Source: Paenibacillus sp. J31TS4 (GTDB taxonomy: Bacteria > Bacillota > Bacilli > Paenibacillales > NBRC-103111). Taken from it: DNA of 64,000 nucleotides. A model generated the notes under the pieces. The model had not been told where the DNA came from, ran no database searches, and saw only the letters and a list, made by a program, of their open reading frames with translations. The DNA lies in assembly GCF_018403265.1 (NCBI RefSeq), contig NZ_BOSI01000001.1, positions 1,364,001-1,428,000 on the forward strand. The letters run 5' to 3'. Below, piece by piece: positions 1 to 7,998 of this stretch (its first letter is position 1; every line of letters begins with the position of its first letter). A program made the translations under genes and the position numbers.

Positions 1-649
1 CGAACTTGCTGTGGTCGGCCACGATGATGACCTGCTTGGCAATGCTGATCATCTCCCGGTTGATGCTTGCCTCCGACAGGTTCGGCGTCGTCAGCCCTTC
101 CCCAAAGTCGAACCCGTCCACACCGAGGAACAGCTTCTCTACCCTCATCTGGCGAATCGTATTCTCCGCGAGCGGGCCGACCATGCCGAACGACTTGGCG
201 CGCAGCTTGCCTCCCGTCAAAATGACGTCCCAGCCGGGCGGACTGCCGACCCACGAGGCAATATTGGCGGCGTTCGTAACCACCGTCAGCTCCTTCTTCC
301 CGACCAGCTTCCTCACCAGCAGCATGCTTGTCGTGCCCGGACTCAGGAAGATCGAATCCTCGTCGTTCACGAGCTGGGACGCCGCCTCGGCGATCCGTTC
401 TTTCTCGGAAGCGAACGCCTCCTCTTTCTCGGTAAACGACTTCTCTCTTATGGAATCGAGCAGGTTGCTCTGCACCGCTATTGCGCCGCCGTGGGTACGG
501 ATGAGCATTTCTTTTTCTTCCAGCCTTTCGAGGTCCCGGCGGACGGTGACCGGCGAGACGCCCAGCGCTTCGCTGACCTGCCCCACCGTAACCTTGCCCA
601 GCCGGTTCACCATCTCGAGAATCCGAACGAATCGTTCTTCGGCAAACAT
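1..649 (-). CDS. DeoR-family transcriptional regulator (3' end cut by window)
   Basis: About 216 residues are visible; the C-terminus lies beyond position 1. The N-terminus reads MFAEERFVRILEMVNRLGKV and continues into a DeoR helix-turn-helix (SEALGVSPVTVRRDLERLEE, about residues 26-45). Further on come the sugar-phosphate sensor motifs of the family: SPGTTSMLL, VVTNAANIA, TGGKLR and FLGVDGFD. DeoR proteins repress sugar-catabolic operons and are released by a phosphorylated sugar. The start at 649 has AAAGGAG about 14 nt upstream. The nearest genes are a sugar-isomerase-like gene and an ABC importer, so control of that locus is the natural inference. A 10-bp tandem repeat at 737-756 may be its operator. 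The family call is secure; the effector is unknown. Confidence 0.9.
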   Translation of the reverse strand, partial: MFAEERFVRILEMVNRLGKVTVGQVSEALGVSPVTVRRDLERLEEKEMLIRTHGGAIAVQSNLLDSIREKSFTEKEEAFASEKERIAEAASQLVNDEDSIFLSPGTTSMLLVRKLVGKKELTVVTNAANIASWVGSPPGWDVILTGGKLRAKSFGMVGPLAENTIRQMRVEKLFLGVDGFDFGEGLTTPNLSEASINREMISIAKQVIIVADHSKF

Positions 650-736
650 CTGGAGGGAACCGCTCCTTTCTACATGACGAACCCTGCCTCGCTTGCACGG
701 GAGGTCAGGACTGTCCTTTTCTGATTGCGGATTTAC

Positions 737-756
737 GTTTGCTTTCGTTTGCTTTC
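737..756. repeat. Tandem 10-bp direct repeat upstream of the DeoR gene
   Basis: GTTTGCTTTC occurs twice with no gap. This places identical sites exactly one helical turn apart, about 90 bp upstream of the DeoR start and next to a possible minus-strand -10 (TATGCT, plus-strand 764-769). It is a plausible autoregulatory operator, but no binding data exist and the promoter is weak. The rest of 650-945 shows no convincing gene. Confidence 0.4.
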
Positions 757-945
757 GACCCTTAGCATACCGCATTTGGCCGTTCCTTGCCAGCGTCCTG
801 CGGGGGTTTCTGGCAAACGAGAGCTGCATAGAACAGCCGCAGTGCAGAAAAGCCCCCTGCATCCATCCATACGAACGGTGCATGCAAGGGAGCTTGTGCA
901 ATCGTGAATTCTATTTCATCCTGTCTCAATCCCTGCGACCCGGCT

Positions 946-1812
946 TCATCCCGGTTCTCGATAATCCGCCATCAGCTGCTTGTAATTGCGACTGAGCTCG
1001 TCCAGCAGCAAGGGCCGCACTTCGTACATGAACGCTCCCTCGTACCCCGACTCGTCCAATGCCCGCATGATTTCCTTCCAATGCAGAACGCCTTTGCCGG
1101 GCAGCCAATGCTTCTCATCCAGCCCGTCATTGTCGGACAAGTGAATGGTGACGATCCGTTGTCCCAGCTTCTTGATGAAATCTTCCGGAAGATCCTTAAC
1201 CAAATGATTCACATCGACACAGACGCCGAGTGCCGGATGGGTGTCCACGAGCTGCACCATTTCCTCTGCCGAGTTCCCAAGGCAAGTGCGGGGAAGACAC
1301 TCGACCCCGACTTTGACTCCCGTTTCTTCCGAGACAGCAGCGATGGCGCGAAGGGACTCTTTGCACGCTTCCATGCGTCCCGCCCTTCGATTCGGTGCGA
1401 TCGGCTCAGCGCTAGGATGGAGAACGGTCCGCTCCACTCCCCATTCCCTGGCAAGCCGGAGCACGCCTGATACTCTCTCTACCGCTCCCTGTCTCGCGAG
1501 CTCATCCTCTTGGGAGATGTCCCAATCCTGGCCGTAGGGAATATGCAGCGTCCAAATATCGAGACCGGAACGCCGGAGCTCTTCTATGTAAGCTTCGAAC
1601 TGCAGTTTCAGCTCCGGCCGGTTCGGAAGCTCATTCTTCTTCGCATGCCAAGTCAGCTCCACCCATGCGAATCCGGCCTCCTTGAGTTCACGCACCGCCG
1701 GAGGCTGAAGAATGCTGATCGATGTGCCCGGAAGCCATTTGGATGCCGGCGTCTGATTGGCTGCTCCTTCTGTCATCCTATCGCTTTTCAGCTCTTCCAC
1801 CATTCCCCTCAT
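946..1812 (-). CDS. Sugar phosphate isomerase/epimerase (xylose-isomerase-like TIM barrel)
   Basis: 288 residues, the usual size for this AP-endonuclease-2/xylose-isomerase-like family. Metal-site style motifs are visible: TVLHPSAEP (about 130-140), GVECLPRT, CVDVNHLV and IHLSDNDG, which supply the His/Glu/Asp ligands expected at the barrel mouth. Members isomerise or epimerise sugars, inositol derivatives or keto-acids; the substrate cannot be read from sequence. The start may be 1812 or, with better ribosome-binding-site spacing, the fourth codon (1803). It lies upstream of and co-directional with the DeoR gene and diverges from the AraC regulator and ABC importer, which points to catabolism of the imported sugar. 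Confidence 0.85.
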   Translation of the reverse strand: MRGMVEELKSDRMTEGAANQTPASKWLPGTSISILQPPAVRELKEAGFAWVELTWHAKKNELPNRPELKLQFEAYIEELRRSGLDIWTLHIPYGQDWDISQEDELARQGAVERVSGVLRLAREWGVERTVLHPSAEPIAPNRRAGRMEACKESLRAIAAVSEETGVKVGVECLPRTCLGNSAEEMVQLVDTHPALGVCVDVNHLVKDLPEDFIKKLGQRIVTIHLSDNDGLDEKHWLPGKGVLHWKEIMRALDESGYEGAFMYEVRPLLLDELSRNYKQLMADYREPG

Positions 1813-2023
1813 CCTCTCCTGCCTAGTTTCATTCCCTTTCGATTGTACATTGTAAGGAATTGGAAAGGCCAGAGCTTGGCGAAATTTTGCGAAAAAAGAG
1901 TCTGATTTGCTTTTTCTCTTTTTTTTCGAATCGGATAGCCCATCCCCCTCCAGTCTTGTATATTATTTACATTCAAGCATGCCGAGGAGCCTGTACAAGT
2001 CTGCAATGGAGGAGGTAATTGTC

Positions 2024-4279
2024 ATGGGACCGCCAGTTGAAGAACGAAAGCATGTCTCCGTCTTTCAAAAACAATTCCTGATTGTCTTCGCCACCATTCT
2101 CATTCCTACTCTTTTTCTGCTCTGCCTTCAGCTTTCCCGAACCGCACAGGATGCCCGTTCCCGGCTCGAAGCCTCGGGACAAGACAGTCTGACCCACATC
2201 GCAGGCAATTTTGACCTCCTGCTTAACCAATTGAACCAGATCTCCCTTCAAATATCTCTGCAAGCCGGCATTTCCGACATGCTGCGGAATCCTTTTGAGC
2301 AGTCCCCTTATGAAATCAGCCAGAACAAGGAATTGCTGCGGAGCTGGCTCAAAACCAATCCGCTGTATTATTCCATGTATCTGAATATCTGGCAGAACGG
2401 CAAGGTACTAACGACAGGGGAAGGCATCTACGAATCCGATCAGTTCTTCGACCGGGCCGTTCTGGATAACCTGATCTCTGCATCCTCCGGCCCCGTATCC
2501 GCGAAGCCGGTCATGCGGACGCTCCCGGATCCCCCCGGAGTAGATGTGATTACGCTGGGCAGACCCGTTCCCGTCACGCAGCAGGATGCGCTTGGCTTCC
2601 TGGTCATCAACTTCCGCAAAGACCTGTTCCTGCAAACGCTGCAGAATGTCTCGCCGGACCCGTCGTCCCGTCTGCTTGTTTATGACGCCCTCAACCAGCC
2701 GGTAACCGAAGCGCTGCAAGGATTCGACGAGGCCTCCGCTATCCGTCTCATCCATTCCGGCCCGAATGCATCCTCTATCGTGAAAGTCGGCGGGGAACGC
2801 TTCCTGCTGACCGGGCGGTCTCTGCCGGCATCCGGCTGGACGATTGGCCAATTAATCCCGTATGAGAAGTATTACGCCGAACGTATGCAGGAAGGATTGG
2901 TTCGGGCCGGATGGATCCTGGCTGCTGTCTTGTTATTGGGAGGGGCGGCGGCGTATTTTTTTGCCTCTCTCTTATACCATCCATGGCGGCAGCTCGCACT
3001 CCGGCTCCAATCGCACCTGAAGCAAGGCTCGGTGCAAGAGAAAGACGCCTACACGATGGTGAACAGCGCGATTCACCATGTGCTGGCGTTACTGAGAAAG
3101 AACGAGCCCATTATCCGCGACCATCTGGTGCGTGACTTGCTGCTGGAGCCTCTTCAGGATGAGCGGGAGCGAGCCGAACGATTGCGGGAGGCGGGCATCT
3201 CCTTTCTGTACGGCCATTACGCCGTCCTGGTCATAGAAGAAGAACCGACTGGCACAAGAGCCGCGTTTTCCAGTCAAAGCTTGTATCTCTTCAGCGTAGC
3301 GGAGAAGGAGCTTCAAGCTAGGTTCCTTACGGCAGGGACCATCCTGGAACGCTGCCGGTTCGCCTTTCTTCTGAATCTCGCTGCCGGGCAGTGGGACGAA
3401 GAACGGAAGGCGGAGCTTGCGGCAACCATCCGGATGATCCGGGAAACCGTAAGGGTCAGCATGCAGACCGAGCTTTCCTTCTATGTAAGCGGAATTCAGC
3501 CGTTGTCCGATGCGGCAAACGCCTACGAGCAGGTTAAGCGGATGATGGCCTACCGCTCTCTCCTTCCGTATGCGGAGATTTACTTCGCGGCCGGCGAGAC
3601 CGAATCAGGCAGCTTCCCGTACCCTGCCGCTTACCAGCGGCTCCTTCTTCATGCTGTCCTGGCCGAAGACCGCGTGCTCGTGCAGAAGCACTTGAACGAA
3701 TTCTTCGTCCGCTATCTGGAGAAGCCCGACTATCCGTATCCCCAGCTTCAGCAGATGATCCTGATGCTGATGAGCCATGTGCTCGGCTCTCTGGGCCAGG
3801 AGGGTTATGACATCGGCCCCCTCATGGACAAAGTCCAGTTGCTGCAGCTGCAGCATTGCCACAATCGCAAGGATTTGCAGGAGCAGCTCCTCTTCCAGCT
3901 GAACCAAATCATCGCGTTTTTGGAGGAAACCAGGACCCGTCATAACGCATACAGCGATATTGTGCAGCAGGCCATCCGGTTCATGACCAGCCATTATGCC
4001 GAGCCTTTGTCGATCTCGGACATCGCCGCCTCGCTGAATATAAGCCATTCTCATCTCAGCCGCGTCTTCAAAGCCGAGGTCGGCAAGTCCCCGCTGGACT
4101 ATTTGACCGAGACCCGGCTGAACGAAAGCAAGCGCCTGCTGATGGACAAGAGCCTACCCCTTAAGGAGATCGGCATGCAGGTAGGGTATCAGGATGTCCA
4201 GACGTTCATCCGATCGTTCAAAAAGCTGGAGGGCACGACACCCGGCGAATTCCGGAAACGGGAAATGAACCATTCTTGA
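2024..4279 (+). CDS. Membrane-anchored AraC-family regulator with extracytoplasmic sensor
   Basis: 751 residues from ATG 2024, which follows GGAGGAGG with an 8-nt spacer; the frame is open further upstream but lacks a ribosome site. Layout: TM1 (about 18-40, LIVFATILIPTLFLLCL), an extracytoplasmic ligand-binding part (about 45-290), TM2 (about 294-317, GWILAAVLLLGGAAAYFFAS), a cytoplasmic linker, and a C-terminal AraC DNA-binding domain (about 645-749, two helix-turn-helix units: ISDIAASLNISHSHLSRVFK and LKEIGMQVGYQDVQTFIRSF). This is the one-protein sensor-regulator type common in Paenibacillus, resembling B. subtilis YesS. It sits directly before the LplB/LplC-type transporter genes and probably activates them in response to an external saccharide. 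Confidence 0.9.
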   Translation: MGPPVEERKHVSVFQKQFLIVFATILIPTLFLLCLQLSRTAQDARSRLEASGQDSLTHIAGNFDLLLNQLNQISLQISLQAGISDMLRNPFEQSPYEISQNKELLRSWLKTNPLYYSMYLNIWQNGKVLTTGEGIYESDQFFDRAVLDNLISASSGPVSAKPVMRTLPDPPGVDVITLGRPVPVTQQDALGFLVINFRKDLFLQTLQNVSPDPSSRLLVYDALNQPVTEALQGFDEASAIRLIHSGPNASSIVKVGGERFLLTGRSLPASGWTIGQLIPYEKYYAERMQEGLVRAGWILAAVLLLGGAAAYFFASLLYHPWRQLALRLQSHLKQGSVQEKDAYTMVNSAIHHVLALLRKNEPIIRDHLVRDLLLEPLQDERERAERLREAGISFLYGHYAVLVIEEEPTGTRAAFSSQSLYLFSVAEKELQARFLTAGTILERCRFAFLLNLAAGQWDEERKAELAATIRMIRETVRVSMQTELSFYVSGIQPLSDAANAYEQVKRMMAYRSLLPYAEIYFAAGETESGSFPYPAAYQRLLLHAVLAEDRVLVQKHLNEFFVRYLEKPDYPYPQLQQMILMLMSHVLGSLGQEGYDIGPLMDKVQLLQLQHCHNRKDLQEQLLFQLNQIIAFLEETRTRHNAYSDIVQQAIRFMTSHYAEPLSISDIAASLNISHSHLSRVFKAEVGKSPLDYLTETRLNESKRLLMDKSLPLKEIGMQVGYQDVQTFIRSFKKLEGTTPGEFRKREMNHS

Positions 4280-4359
4280 TCCCCATGAACAAAATTGTGC
4301 AGATGCCGCCGTCAGGAAGAAAAGCGACGACGATATCAAATACAGGGAATTTTCAGCTC

Positions 4360-4421
4360 CCTCCTTTCGAGCTAACATGAAAGCGCCATCATCATAGCTA
4401 GGCAACTATCTCGAAAGGAGG
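4360..4421 (+). promoter_or_regulatory. Leader helix that would sequester the permease ribosome binding site
   Basis: CCTCCTTTCGAG (4360-4371) is the exact reverse complement of CTCGAAAGGAGG (4410-4421), giving a perfect 12-bp stem with a 38-nt loop. The right arm contains AAAGGAGG, the Shine-Dalgarno of the TTG start at 4430. When paired, the first transporter gene should be poorly translated. The loop contains a short frame (ATG 4377 to TAG 4397, MKAPSS) and a cre-like sequence. Pairing is read from sequence; the regulatory role is inferred. Confidence 0.55.
4378..4391 (+). promoter_or_regulatory. cre-like site (CcpA catabolite repression)
   Basis: TGAAAGCGCCATCA matches the Bacillus cre consensus TGWAANCGNTNWCA at 13 of 14 positions (C in place of the central T). 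It lies in the leader just upstream of the sugar ABC genes, a usual place for roadblock-type CcpA repression. Inference from the consensus only. Confidence 0.45.
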
Positions 4422-4429
4422 ATCGCCGC

Positions 4430-5374
4430 TTGAGCGCCACTGATTCCACGTTTGCAGCCAAACCCCAAAAACCTCTGGTCAGACGACATCCGATGCTCAA
4501 GGAGTGGAATAAACACAAATATTATTTTGTCTTGCTGTTCCCTGGCCTCTTGTACTTCCTGTTGATTCACTACTGGCCTATGTACGGCATCACAATCGCT
4601 TTCAAGGATTTCAAGCTGATGGAGGGCATTACAGGAAGCAATTGGGTAGGCCTGAAATGGTTCAAGATCCTGTTCGCGGCGCCCGACTTCTGGACGGCTC
4701 TAAGTAACACCATCATCATCAGCTTCTACAAACTGGTCTTCAACTTTCCGGCTCCTATCCTTCTCGCCCTGCTGCTGAACGAGGTTTATCATTCCGGGTT
4801 CAAACGAATCATTCAGACCGTTGTGTACTTTCCTCATTTTTTGTCCTGGGTCATTCTGGGAGGCATTCTCATCTCGTTGTTCTCTACGGACAGCGGTCTT
4901 CTGAAGCTGCTCGGTCTTAGCATCTCCCCGCTGATGGATCCGGGGAAATTCCGGGCCCTTCTGGTGCTCTCCGAGCTGTGGAAGGAAGTGGGCTGGGGAA
5001 CCATCATTTACCTAGCCGCCATTGCCGGAATCAATCCGGACCTATACGATGCCGGCAAAATCGACGGAGCTAGCCGGCTGCAGTTAATCCGGTACATTAC
5101 CCTGCCTTCCATTGCAAGCACGATCGTCGTCCTGCTGATTCTGCGTACCGGTCACATCCTTCATGTCGGATTCGATCAGATCTTCATCCTCTACAATCCG
5201 CTCGTCTACAGCGTTTCCGATGTACTGGATACGTACGTATACCGGGTAGGCATAACGATGGGGAGGTATTCCTTCGCCACCGCAGCGGGTCTGTTCCAAT
5301 CGGTGGTCGGGCTAATTCTCCTGCTTTTCACCAACAGAGTCGCCAAGCGGCTTGGTGAAGAGGGACTCTGGTGA
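4430..5374 (+). CDS. Sugar ABC transporter permease, LplB type
   Basis: 314 residues with about six membrane helices. The binding-protein-dependent permease loop is seen as DLYDAGKIDGASRLQLIRYI (about 203-222), the EAA-type coupling motif that contacts the ATPase. The N-terminus has the LplB-family pattern of a short basic cytoplasmic tail followed by YYFVLLFPGLLYFLLIHYWPMYG. The TTG start at 4430 follows AAAGGAGG with an 8-nt spacer, and that site is part of the leader helix. First of four co-directional genes (two permeases, binding protein, glycosidase). No ATPase is encoded nearby, so a shared MsmX-like ATPase is assumed. Substrate unknown, probably an oligosaccharide. Confidence 0.92.
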   Translation: MSATDSTFAAKPQKPLVRRHPMLKEWNKHKYYFVLLFPGLLYFLLIHYWPMYGITIAFKDFKLMEGITGSNWVGLKWFKILFAAPDFWTALSNTIIISFYKLVFNFPAPILLALLLNEVYHSGFKRIIQTVVYFPHFLSWVILGGILISLFSTDSGLLKLLGLSISPLMDPGKFRALLVLSELWKEVGWGTIIYLAAIAGINPDLYDAGKIDGASRLQLIRYITLPSIASTIVVLLILRTGHILHVGFDQIFILYNPLVYSVSDVLDTYVYRVGITMGRYSFATAAGLFQSVVGLILLLFTNRVAKRLGEEGLW

Positions 5375-5383
5375 GGTGCGCCA

Positions 5384-6244
5384 ATGGATAAATCAATCGG
5401 TTCCCGTTTCTTCTCGGCAGCCAATCATACGTTTCTCGTTTTGCTCGGCGTGATGATGATGTATCCGCTGTGGAGGGAGATCAGCCTTTCCTTCTCCTCC
5501 AAGGAGGAGGCGCTGCGCGGCGGCTTGTTCTTGTGGCCCAAGCACTTTACCTTGGATGCTTACAGAAGTATCCTGAAATCGGACTATATCTGGACGGCCT
5601 ACGGCAATTCGCTGTTCATCACGATCGTGGGTACGGTTCTCGCTCTCTTCTTCACTTCCTGTACCGCGTATCCCCTTGCCAAACGGACTTTGCCGTTTAA
5701 AAAGGTTTTCGTCTCCTTCGTTCTGTTCACCATGATCTTCAGCGGCGGTCTCATTCCGACCTACCTGGTCATGAAGGAGCTGCACCTGATCAACTCCCTG
5801 TGGGCGGTCATCGTCCTGCACCTCGTGTCCGCGTTCAACGTCATCATCATGATGAATTTCATCCGGACGCTGCCGGAAGAGCTGGAAGAATCGGCCATGA
5901 TGGACGGAGCCAATCCGATCCGCATCTTCTTCGTTATTATTCTGCCGCTGTGCAAACCCGTCCTTGCCACACTCGCGCTATGGATCGCAGTCGGCCTATG
6001 GAACAACTTTTTCCATTCGTTTATTTATTTGAACGACAAAAGCCTGATGACGCTGCCGGTGCTGCTGCGGCTTATCATAGCCGGGCAAAAAGAAGCCGAT
6101 CAGCTCGGCGAGGCCATAGAGACCTCGAGCGAGTCCGTCATTGCCGCTACCATCGTCATTTCCCTGCTGCCTATTCTGTCGGTCTATCCCTTCCTTCAGA
6201 AGTATTTCATCAAGGGGACCTTGCTCGGTTCGGTCAAAGCCTAA
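5384..6244 (+). CDS. Carbohydrate ABC transporter permease, LplC/YtcP type
   Basis: 286 residues and about six membrane helices. The coupling loop reads ELEESAMMDGANPIRIFFVI (about 165-184), the MalG-side EAA motif. It starts 9 nt after the stop of the preceding permease, with GAGGTG overlapping that stop, so the two are translationally coupled and form a heterodimeric pore. The C-terminus (FLQKYFIKGTLLGSVKA) is the usual ending of this family. The partner binding protein follows at 6312. Confidence 0.92.
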   Translation: MDKSIGSRFFSAANHTFLVLLGVMMMYPLWREISLSFSSKEEALRGGLFLWPKHFTLDAYRSILKSDYIWTAYGNSLFITIVGTVLALFFTSCTAYPLAKRTLPFKKVFVSFVLFTMIFSGGLIPTYLVMKELHLINSLWAVIVLHLVSAFNVIIMMNFIRTLPEELEESAMMDGANPIRIFFVIILPLCKPVLATLALWIAVGLWNNFFHSFIYLNDKSLMTLPVLLRLIIAGQKEADQLGEAIETSSESVIAATIVISLLPILSVYPFLQKYFIKGTLLGSVKA

Positions 6245-6311
6245 TAGACGCGAGGCTCCATCTGCTTCCTGCCGGTACGGCAGATTACCAAATAGAAACA
6301 GGAGGATCTGT

Positions 6312-7856
6312 ATGAAAACAAAATGGACGTTGTTCGGAGGCGTACTGGCCTTAGCCTCCCTCACTGCCGCCGCAGGCTGCGGCAGTGACGCAGACGCGCC
6401 GAAGGCGGATGCGAACGGCACGAAGGGCGAGGAAAAGACGATCACTTACCAGTTCATGCGCAACCTGTCCGCCGAGACTTACCCGGCCGACGGCGGCGAA
6501 GCAAGAACCGAAATTCTGAGCAGACTGGAGAAAGCGGGCATTCGCGGGTTCGATTATAAGGTGACGCTTGCAAGTGGAGACGACTACAACACCAAGCTCA
6601 ATCTGCTCGCCACCTCCGGCACGCTGCCCGATTTTTTCGACATTGATGCCAAGACGCTTGCCCGTTTCGTTGACCAGGGGCTCATCCAGCCTCTCGACGA
6701 CTATCTGAAGCAAGCTCCTAATCTGATGAAGGTCGTGCCCAAGAGCAATTGGGACCAGGTCACCTTTAACGGCAAAATCTACGCCTTGCCGAACGGCAAG
6801 CGCCCGGAACCGTTCAATCTACCGAGCGTCACCGGCTTGGTAGTCCGGCAGGACTGGCTGGATAATCTGGGCATGAAGCAGCCCACTACCCTTGACGAAC
6901 TGCACGAAGTGCTGAAGGCGTTCGTAACCAAGGATCCCGACAAGAACGGCAAGAACGATACGGTAGGCTTGACCGGCATGAAGGATAGCTCTTTCCAGCC
7001 CATCTTCGGCGCTTATGGCATTATCCCGACCTTCTGGCTGGAACGGGATGGCCAAATCAAGAAGGGACTCGTGCTTCCGGAAATGAAAGAAGCCCTGACC
7101 CTCCTCCAGCAATGGTACAAAGAAGGCTTGATCGATCATGATTTCCCTATCATGGAGACGAAGCAGATGGAAGAGAAGATTGTCAATTCCATTGCCGGCA
7201 TGTTTGAGGGAAGCTCCTTCTACACCGAGAAGAGTGGCAACTCCGCGTCGCTTGCGCTGAACAAGCTGAATCCGAAATCCCAGCTCAATATGCTTGAAGC
7301 GCCGATCGGCCCGGGCGGCAAGCGCGGATACCCGGAAGGCAACGCGGTGGCCGCGGCCCCGCTCCGAGCTTTGTCAGCCAAAGCCCCGAATCCGGCTAAG
7401 CTGTTCGAATACTTGAACTGGACAGCGGATACCGAGGATACCGGGGGATCCATGCTGGTCTCCTTCGGCAAGGAAGGCACGGATTATACCTTTGATAAGG
7501 CAACCAACTCGATCGACCTGATCACACCTTACGCCGATTTGTATAAGAAAGGGTTTTCCAATCCGATTCGGATGGTCTACATAACGGATCGCCGCAGTGC
7601 CAAGCCCGAGATCCGGCATTCGGTTGATATCGTCAACAAAACGCTGATCATCAATCAGCTGTGGAATTCGCTGCCTGCCGAAGTGGATTATCCCGACCTG
7701 GAGAAGAAACTGTGGAGGGAATACCTGGTGAAGATCGTGACCGGCGTGTGGTCGGTCGACAAGTATGACGAATTCATTCAGAAGTACTACGCGCAAGGCG
7801 GCAAAGAAGTCGAAAAGCAGGCGAATGAGCTCTGGAAGAGCCTGAACAAGAAATAG
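6312..7856 (+). CDS. Extracellular solute-binding lipoprotein of the sugar ABC importer
   Basis: 514 residues, the long LplA-like size rather than the 420-residue MalE size. Start chosen at ATG 6312, 11 nt after GGAGG-type sequence at 6301; the upstream extension of the open frame overlaps the permease and was rejected. A lipoprotein signal is clear: MKTKWTLFGGVLALASLTAA then a Gly-Cys lipobox at about residues 23-24. Solute-binding features follow (DFFDIDAKTLARFVDQGLIQ, KIYALPNGKRPEP). A small hairpin, CTGCC-GGTAC-GGCAG (6269-6283), lies in the gap after the permease. It should capture the substrate at the outer membrane face and hand it to the permease pair. Confidence 0.9.
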   Translation: MKTKWTLFGGVLALASLTAAAGCGSDADAPKADANGTKGEEKTITYQFMRNLSAETYPADGGEARTEILSRLEKAGIRGFDYKVTLASGDDYNTKLNLLATSGTLPDFFDIDAKTLARFVDQGLIQPLDDYLKQAPNLMKVVPKSNWDQVTFNGKIYALPNGKRPEPFNLPSVTGLVVRQDWLDNLGMKQPTTLDELHEVLKAFVTKDPDKNGKNDTVGLTGMKDSSFQPIFGAYGIIPTFWLERDGQIKKGLVLPEMKEALTLLQQWYKEGLIDHDFPIMETKQMEEKIVNSIAGMFEGSSFYTEKSGNSASLALNKLNPKSQLNMLEAPIGPGGKRGYPEGNAVAAAPLRALSAKAPNPAKLFEYLNWTADTEDTGGSMLVSFGKEGTDYTFDKATNSIDLITPYADLYKKGFSNPIRMVYITDRRSAKPEIRHSVDIVNKTLIINQLWNSLPAEVDYPDLEKKLWREYLVKIVTGVWSVDKYDEFIQKYYAQGGKEVEKQANELWKSLNKK

Positions 7857-7962
7857 CAGCACCCGCACACTTTCCGTGCCCATTCCGGCAGCATCCAAAG
7901 GTTACCCATCTGTAAGGGAAGGACTATGGGAACGAAACACCTATCTACTTGGAGGAGACGAA

Positions 7963-7998
7963 ATGACCAGTAATCCACTAGGAGGAATGAGAAGATGA
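7963..7998 (+). CDS. Possible 11-codon leader peptide coupled to the glycosidase gene
   Basis: ATG 7963 has a strong ribosome site (TTGGAGGAGACGAA) and reads MTSNPLGGMRR. Its stop TGA (7996-7998) overlaps the ATG (7995) of the glycosidase gene as ATGA. The GGAGGA inside the minigene (7981-7986) is the ribosome site of the next gene. Either a coupling minigene or a duplicated ribosome-binding region; no family is known for so short a peptide. Confidence 0.35.
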   Translation: MTSNPLGGMRR

